In this document: piece by piece, positions 57,766 to 64,000 of the stretch
Numbering within the stretch: position 1 is the stretch's first letter
How the letters are laid out: every line of letters starts with the position of its first letter
Assembly (NCBI RefSeq): GCF_001434475.1
Contig: NZ_AZGF01000006.1
Span: forward strand, 61,244-125,243
From: Paucilactobacillus suebicus DSM 5007 = KCTC 3549
GTDB taxonomy: Bacteria; Bacillota; Bacilli; Lactobacillales; Lactobacillaceae
Reading direction: 5' to 3'
DNA: 64,000 nt
The notes under the pieces: generated by a model
Told to the model about the DNA's origin: nothing
Seen by the model: only the letters and a program-made list of their open reading frames with translations
Database searches by the model: none
Position numbers and translations under genes: made by a program

Positions 57766-57801
57766 CAATAACTACGGATATTAGCGATATTTTTTCTCTT
57801 T

Positions 57802-57814
57802 AAAGTTCGGTTTT
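57802..57814. promoter_or_regulatory. PurBox (PurR operator)
   Basis: Minus-strand AAAACCGAACTTT fits the PurBox consensus AWWWCCGAACWWT at every position. It lies four bases upstream of the purA -35 and 41 bases from the second box at 57749-57761. Confidence 0.8.
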
Positions 57815-57817
57815 TAC

Positions 57818-57846
57818 TTGACCTCATGATTCCTAATTGTTACACT
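57818..57846 (+). promoter_or_regulatory. purA-purB promoter
   Basis: TTGACC (57818-57823), 17-base spacer, TACACT (57841-57846), about 42 bases before the purA ATG. Confidence 0.7.
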
Positions 57847-57885
57847 GGCATGGTGAGTGAAATACGAATTTAATGAGGTGAATGA

Positions 57886-59192
<1,307 letters not shown>

Positions 59193-59193
<1 letters not shown>

Positions 59194-60488
59194 TGATTGA
59201 TCGTTATACACGGCCTGAAATGGGCAATATTTGGTCACTTAAGAACCGCTATCAAGCATGGCTTGACGTTGAAATTGCAGCAACTAACGCCTGGGTTGAA
59301 CAGGGAGAAGTTCCTGCAGAAGATGCCAAGAAAATTAGCGAAAATGCTAAGTTTACGGTAGAACGAGTAGCTGAAATTGAAGCTGTCACTCACCACGACA
59401 TTGTGGCGTTTACTCGGACCGTTTCTGAATCGCTTGGTGAAGAAAAAAAGTGGGTGCATTTTGGTTTAACAAGTACCGATGTTGTGGATACTGCCAATGG
59501 TGTCTTGCTGAAACAGGCTAACGAATTATTACGTGAAGATCTATTAACATTTAAGGATACGGTGGCTAAGCAGGCCAAGAAGTATAAAGAAACTGTCATG
59601 ATGGGCCGGACTCACGGTGTACACGCTGAACCAACGACTTTTGGCTTGAAGCTTTTACGTTGGTACACGGAATTAGAACGTGACATTGAACGTTTTGATC
59701 ACGCTGCTGCTGGTGTCGACTCTGGTAAAATCAGTGGCGCTGTGGGTACTTATGCTAACGTTCCACCTGAAGTTGAAACTAGTGTAATGAAGCAACTTGG
59801 TTTGAATCAATTACCAATTACTAGCCAAGTATTACCACGTGATTTACACGCTGAATACATTGCAACCCTAGGCTTAATTGCCACTGGATTGGAAGAATTT
59901 GCAACTGAAGTTCGGTCATTACAACGTTCTGAAATTCATGAAGTTGAAGAACACTTTGCGGCTGGTCAAAAGGGATCATCATCGATGCCTCATAAGCGCA
60001 ACCCAATTGGTTCGGAAAACATTTGTGGTTTAGCTCGTGTTATTCGTGGCCATGTTCAGACTGCATACGAAGACATTCCGCTGTGGCACGAACGTGATAT
60101 TTCACATTCATCTGCAGAGCGGGTGATTTTGCCAGACACAACGATTTTGCTTGATTACATGCTTCACCGTTTTAACAACATTATAGCCAATCTGACGGTT
60201 TTCCCAGAGACAATGAAGAAAAATATGACTCGGACTTACGGTTTAATTTACAGCCAACGTCTACTTTTGAAGCTGATCGAAAAGGGCTTGTCACGTGAAC
60301 AAGCCTACGATTTGGTACAACCATTAACGGCGCGTTCATGGGATGAACAGCTCCAGTTCCGTGACTTAGTGGAAGCCAGTGATCAAATCACGGCCAAGCT
60401 AACGGAAGCCGATATTGATGATGCATTTGATTATCACTACCACCTAAGGTATGCAGATCGGATTTTTGAGAGGGTACTCGGCAACTAG
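59193..60488 (+). CDS. purB: adenylosuccinate lyase
   Basis: Cleaves adenylosuccinate to AMP and fumarate, and SAICAR to AICAR. Start at the ATG overlapping the purA stop (431 residues), with GCAAAGGAGAC upstream; the longer frame lies inside purA. Fumarase/aspartase signature [11 protein letters not shown] is near residue 263, and catalytic regions TSTDVVDTA and [11 protein letters not shown] are clear. TAG begins a type C element. Confidence 0.97.
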
Positions 60489-60612
60489 ACAACGGAGAAA
60501 GCCGTTTAGCTCACGAGCATTAACGTAACAAAGACACCATCCCCTGAATTTGGGGATGGTGTCTTTGTTGTGTTAAGCGCAATGAGCTGGCTTTCGAAGT
60601 TGCTTTCGACAC
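60489..60612 (+). repeat. 3'-end palindromic element (type C), purB
   Basis: AAAGCC...AGCTCA with TGAGCTGGCTTT, GAGCATTAAC / GTTAAGC, stem GTAACAAAGACACCATCCCC with its complement; the two imperfect pairs are G.U and U.G in the plus sense. It ends GAAGTTGCTTTCGAC. Confidence 0.9.
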
Positions 60613-60663
60613 GGCTGCAGGAAGCAGTAATTCTCTGAACTTGAGGATGGAGCTTATCCCAAT

Positions 60664-61581
60664 TTACCGTCCATGTTCCACAGAACTAACGCCCTTAAAC
60701 GACTGCTTAACTGTTTCTTTTTTTATCGGCTTTTTCCTCATCTGTTGGAATTGGCGGTAACTTCTAAAGCTACCATAAACAAAGACTGCAATGCCGGCCC
60801 AAATGAAGATGAAGACGATGGCCATTAGTAATTGAATCGTTGGATTCAGGTACTGGATAAAGCTTAACGTAATAAAGTCGGTGTTCTTGGTAGCAACAGC
60901 AAACAGTAATAAAGGCACAACGGTGATGATACCGCTTAGTACAAGTAGGATAGCAATTCGTGGCCCATTTTGTAACATTGTGTGTGGCGACCACAGTAGG
61001 TAGATCACGGCAATTGGCATCACAAACAGTGTTTCCAATGTTAGTGAAATGGTTGCTGGTAACTGGACCTGTTTCTTAATTAAACCGTAGAAACAAAATG
61101 AGGCGGCCATCAGCAACGTGTTGAGCGGTAAAGAGCCGGACTGAATTGTCAGGACGACCACGCCAATAATTACGAGAATAATAGCAATGACCTTGGTTTT
61201 GGACAATTGCTCGTGCAAGAACAAAATAGCGACCGCTACGTTAATCAAGGGCATGATGTAGTAGCCTAAGCTGGCCTCGGTTGCTTGATGATGGGTCACC
61301 ATGTAAATGTAAATTAACCAGTTAACCGAAATCAGCAACGAGCTGAGGATGATCCATCCCAGTTTGCGGTTACGTGCCAGCTGTTTAATGGTTGAAAAGA
61401 CTGTGTGCCAGTCATGTTGAATGGTTAATATGATACCAATTGTGACAAGTGACCAGACAATTCGGTATGCCAGTGTGTCCATTGCGGGAACGGCATGCAG
61501 TGTTTCCCAAAAGACACCTAACATGCCCCAAAATACGTACGCTAATAATCCGGTGTTAATACCCAGCTTTTTATTTTCCAT
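60664..61581 (-). CDS. rarD: RarD/EamA-type transporter with an internal deletion
   Basis: Drug/metabolite transporter superfamily membrane protein; substrate unknown. Start at the ATG behind TAGGAGAGATAAAT (305 residues). Two EamA halves are visible (LLAYVFWGMLGVFW; TISLTLETLFVMPIAV). Near the C-terminus FIQYLNPTIQLLMAIVF runs straight into IFIWAGIAVF; compared with E. coli RarD about 13 residues of the YGE..ADK loop between the last two helices are missing, with the frame kept. Probably cotranscribed with adaA, 50 bases upstream. Confidence 0.82.
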   Translation of the reverse strand: MENKKLGINTGLLAYVFWGMLGVFWETLHAVPAMDTLAYRIVWSLVTIGIILTIQHDWHTVFSTIKQLARNRKLGWIILSSLLISVNWLIYIYMVTHHQATEASLGYYIMPLINVAVAILFLHEQLSKTKVIAIILVIIGVVVLTIQSGSLPLNTLLMAASFCFYGLIKKQVQLPATISLTLETLFVMPIAVIYLLWSPHTMLQNGPRIAILLVLSGIITVVPLLLFAVATKNTDFITLSFIQYLNPTIQLLMAIVFIFIWAGIAVFVYGSFRSYRQFQQMRKKPIKKETVKQSFKGVSSVEHGR

Positions 61582-61631
61582 ATTTATCTCTCCTATGCAA
61601 ATCACTAATCATATGCCGATGATTAGTAATT

Positions 61632-62195
61632 TTAATGCTGTAAAACGCGTGCTGTATGTGTTGAGCGGTACTGCCCGGGACTGATGCCAAACCTGTCCCG
61701 AAACTGTTTGATGAAGTAAGCGGTACTAGTTATGCCGACCGTAAAACCAATGTTTGTGACCGATTCATTGGAATTAAGCAGTAAATTTTGTGCTGCACAA
61801 AGTCGGACATTATTGATTTTTTGTTGAGGCGTTAAACCGGCCAAGTGCTTGTACTCATGACGTAGGTAAGAGGGGGAAGTATGAACCATATTTGCCAATT
61901 TCTGTAGATTAAGATCCTGATTATATGTATCATCGATGATTTGATTAACTTCAGCCAGCCAGATTTCACTTGGAGCGTGAGACTGTAGTGGCCGGCATCG
62001 CTTGCATGGTCGGTATCCGGCTTTTATTGCGTCTGCCGTACTTTGATATATCGCAACATTATCTTGATTGGGTAACTTTGATGGACATGAGGGTCGACAA
62101 AAAATACCGGTTGTCTTCACAGCGTAACAAAATGAATTATCAAAAGCACCATCATTAGTTACAATCGCCTGCCATTGTTGTTGATTGGGCTTCAT
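61632..62195 (-). CDS. adaA: methylphosphotriester-DNA--protein-cysteine methyltransferase and AraC activator (AdaA)
   Basis: Senses and repairs methylphosphotriesters in DNA and activates the alkylation response. N-terminal Ada zinc domain with all four cysteines: Cys33 and Cys37 (IFCRPSCPSK), Cys64 and Cys67 (RPCKRCRP), Cys33 being the methyl acceptor. Residues about 85-187 are a double AraC-type HTH (LNLQKLANMVHTSPSYLRHE; VTNIGFTVGITSTAYFIKQF). 187 residues. No AdaB/Ogt methyltransferase neighbour; instead rarD follows. Confidence 0.92.
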   Translation of the reverse strand: MKPNQQQWQAIVTNDGAFDNSFCYAVKTTGIFCRPSCPSKLPNQDNVAIYQSTADAIKAGYRPCKRCRPLQSHAPSEIWLAEVNQIIDDTYNQDLNLQKLANMVHTSPSYLRHEYKHLAGLTPQQKINNVRLCAAQNLLLNSNESVTNIGFTVGITSTAYFIKQFRDRFGISPGQYRSTHTARVLQH

Positions 62196-62344
62196 ATTAT
62201 TTCCCTTCTTTCGATTTAAAATGAGTATAACAACAAAGCATTACAAAAAATATCAGTATCTGGTTTTCTAATTCTAACTAAAAGTATTCTGTTCACCATA
62301 CTACCGATTATCAGTGGGTGCAATAATTGATCTTAAATATAAAA

Positions 62345-62394
62345 ATATTTATATTATGAGAACTTTAGATCTTTATAAATATATTTATATTATG
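62345..62394. repeat. direct repeat ATATTTATATTATG, 36 bp apart
   Basis: Two exact 14-base copies at 62345-62358 and 62381-62394, separated by 22 bases, in the AT-rich 371-base gap between adaA and the permease. They could be regulator half-sites on one DNA face or simple AT-rich sequence. No clear promoter or hairpin is seen in the rest of the gap. Confidence 0.45.
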
Positions 62395-62566
62395 CCTTAA
62401 AATGGCCTATAAACGTTGATATAACTGTATTTAATGTTTTGAACATTACAATTAAGTATTACTCCCAGCTTGTCAAAATATATCAAGGTGTTATTTTAGT
62501 TGCATTCGTTCAGCAACGCATCATTAATTGCTGAGCCAGACTAAATTTATAAAGGTGGGATTTTCG

Positions 62567-63919
62567 ATGAAACAACCAGAAGTAGAATTGAAACGGTCGT
62601 TGGGATTGTGGTCAGCATTGGCCCTTGTCGTGGGGACTGTTATCGGTTCTGGGATCTTTTTCAAGCAAGCATCAGTATTGGACAGTGCCGGTTCATCCAC
62701 GACGGCATTGCTAGCCTGGGTTGTCGGTGGCCTAATTACTTTAACCGCTGGCCTGACGATTGCTGAAATTGGCGCCCAATTACCGTATACTGGCGGCTTG
62801 TATGTCTACATGGAAAAGATTTACGGTCGTATTTGGGGCTTTCTGTCTGGCTGGATGCAGATCATCGTCTACGGTCCCGCCATTATCGCTTCGCTAGCCG
62901 GTTATTTAGCTGTGTTGCTTGTCAGCTTTTTTGGACTATCAAATGCATGGCACGTGTCATTAGCCCTAGCCGCTATGATTTTAATCGGTGGATTGAACAT
63001 GTTTGAAAATCGTTACGGTGCTGCCTTTGCGATTATTACTACTTGCTGCAAGTTGTTACCAGTTGCTGCCATCATCATCTTTGGTCTCTTTTATGGCCAT
63101 CAGGGAGCATTGGGTCAAACTGTTGCTGGTGCTCATGCTAGTGCTGGTAATTTTGGTGTTGCCGTTTTAGCAACATTGTTCGCCTATGATGGTTGGATTT
63201 TGATTGCCAACCTGGGTGGTGAAATTAAGAATCCACAAAAGATTTTGCCAAAGGCCATTGTAATGGGACTATTGTTCGTGCTGGTTGTTTACTCAGTTGT
63301 TTCGTTTGGTGTCTTCAAAGGGTTGCCAGCTGCTTTAATTCACAAACTGGGAGACAACACTACTCCTTACTTAGCTACTCAAGCTTTCGGGACGATTGGT
63401 GGTCGCCTGCTTAATATCGGTGTTATTATTTCGATCATCGGTTGTATGAACGGCAAGATCATGACCTTCCCACGGATTATGTATGCAATGGCTAAGCGCA
63501 ACGATTTGCCATTTTCAAAGAAACTTTCGTACGTTAACCCTAAAACTCATGAACCAATGGTTGCTACAGTTGTCATCATTGCCATTGCCAGCTTAATGGT
63601 TGGTTTCTTTAACGCTGACTATTTGTCAGACCTATGTATCTTTACTGTTTACTGCTTCTACGTGGCAGCTTTCATCGGCGTTTTCTTGTTGCGCAAGAGG
63701 ATGCCGGGACCACGTCCATTCTCGACGCCATTGTTCCCATTAACACCAATCATTGCGATTGTCGGAGCATTGTTCGTGATCATCAGTGAATTATTCTCAG
63801 ATCCAGTTGGTGCATGTGCATCACTAGGAATTGTGGCCATTGGACTACCAATCTTCTACGTGGTGAAGAAGCATGCGGCGGCGGAAGATATGGATGCACT
63901 AAATCAGAGTGTAAAATAA
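62567..63919 (+). CDS. APC-family amino acid permease (SteT/LAT-like exchanger)
   Basis: Start at the ATG behind AAAGGTGGGATTTTCG (450 residues). Twelve membrane segments; helix 1 LALVVGTVIGSGIFF and helix 6 FAYDGWILIANLGGEIKNPQ match the L-amino acid transporter / Ser-Thr exchanger SteT group. The last codons (CAG AGT GTA AAA TAA) read into the left end of a palindromic element (AGAGTGTAAAATAA). Substrate is not fixed by sequence. Confidence 0.9.
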   Translation: MKQPEVELKRSLGLWSALALVVGTVIGSGIFFKQASVLDSAGSSTTALLAWVVGGLITLTAGLTIAEIGAQLPYTGGLYVYMEKIYGRIWGFLSGWMQIIVYGPAIIASLAGYLAVLLVSFFGLSNAWHVSLALAAMILIGGLNMFENRYGAAFAIITTCCKLLPVAAIIIFGLFYGHQGALGQTVAGAHASAGNFGVAVLATLFAYDGWILIANLGGEIKNPQKILPKAIVMGLLFVLVVYSVVSFGVFKGLPAALIHKLGDNTTPYLATQAFGTIGGRLLNIGVIISIIGCMNGKIMTFPRIMYAMAKRNDLPFSKKLSYVNPKTHEPMVATVVIIAIASLMVGFFNADYLSDLCIFTVYCFYVAAFIGVFLLRKRMPGPRPFSTPLFPLTPIIAIVGALFVIISELFSDPVGACASLGIVAIGLPIFYVVKKHAAAEDMDALNQSVK

Positions 63920-64000
63920 CGCGATCAGATGTCGTTTTATAAGGGCCTCGGGCACATTAACTACGAATTAGGGTTCTACAATATTTGGTACTGATAGATT
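63907..64000 (+). repeat. 3'-end element (probable type B) cut by the window edge
   Basis: AGAGTGTAAAATAACGCGATCAGATG resembles the left end of type B copies, but no complementary right arm is visible before the window ends, so it is either truncated by the edge or decayed. The left terminus encodes the last residues of the permease. Confidence 0.45.

Overview
This window is a chromosomal segment from a low-to-moderate GC Gram-positive bacterium, almost certainly a member of the Lactobacillaceae. Evidence: the replication-origin gene order gyrB-recF-yaaA-dnaN-dnaA / rpmH-rnpA-yidC-jag-mnmE-mnmG, a malolactic enzyme with its MleR regulator, RexA/RexB in place of RecBCD, PepC, an isoleucine 2-epimerase-like enzyme, an Mga-like regulator and a serine/threonine-rich mucin-binding-type surface protein. 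MurE carries the DNPR motif usually linked to meso-diaminopimelate, which would fit an mDAP-type lactobacillus. No rRNA, tRNA, insertion sequence, prophage or CRISPR array was seen.

Layout. 1-6.2 kb is the leftward replication operon (gyrA lies just off the left edge). 6.24-6.73 kb is the AT-rich, DnaA-box-rich origin; a second box cluster sits between dnaA and dnaN. 6.7-12.7 kb is the rightward rpmH-to-mnmG block. 12.7-22.3 kb holds metabolic and envelope genes (nitroreductase, aldo-keto reductase, symporter, murE, lepB, Asp/Glu racemase, marR-pepC, a Ser-rich membrane protein). 22.4-24.0 kb is an RNA-rich interval: a candidate small RNA with two anti-Shine-Dalgarno loops, a T-box leader in front of a 40-codon ORF, and a hairpin-rich 3' tail of the malolactic gene. 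24.0-34.7 kb holds mleS/mleR, an amino-acid permease with a divergent PucR-type regulator, cardiolipin synthase and the isoleucine 2-epimerase-like gene. 35.0-42.2 kb is rexB-rexA. 42.5-49.3 kb holds an AEC transporter (malate permease candidate), the surface protein with its Mga-like regulator, and a small gene of unknown function. 49.4-52.2 kb is a feo iron-transport operon. 52.5-56.4 kb holds envelope genes (LCP ligase, L,D-transpeptidase, frameshifted PAP2). 56.7-60.5 kb is the divergent guaC / purA-purB unit with PurBoxes. 60.7-63.9 kb holds rarD, adaA and an APC permease.

The most striking feature is a dispersed family of about 18 intact and several decayed ~120-bp nested palindromes. 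They lie exclusively at 3' ends of genes and usually begin at the stop codon itself (TAGAGTG...). Three arm types share conserved short motifs (GGTTGAGACC/GGTCTCAGTG; GTTAGATGCC/GGCATCTGC; GAGCATTAAC/GTTAAGC) and a conserved outer CACGTTT, while the long stems between differ from copy to copy yet stay self-complementary. Nearly all of the imperfect stem positions I aligned are G.U wobbles when read as RNA in the sense of the upstream gene. Genes that carry an element generally lack a classical U-tract terminator, and genes with a classical terminator lack an element. I infer a family of 3'-end RNA structures (terminator or mRNA-stabilising elements); I do not recognise it as a named family.
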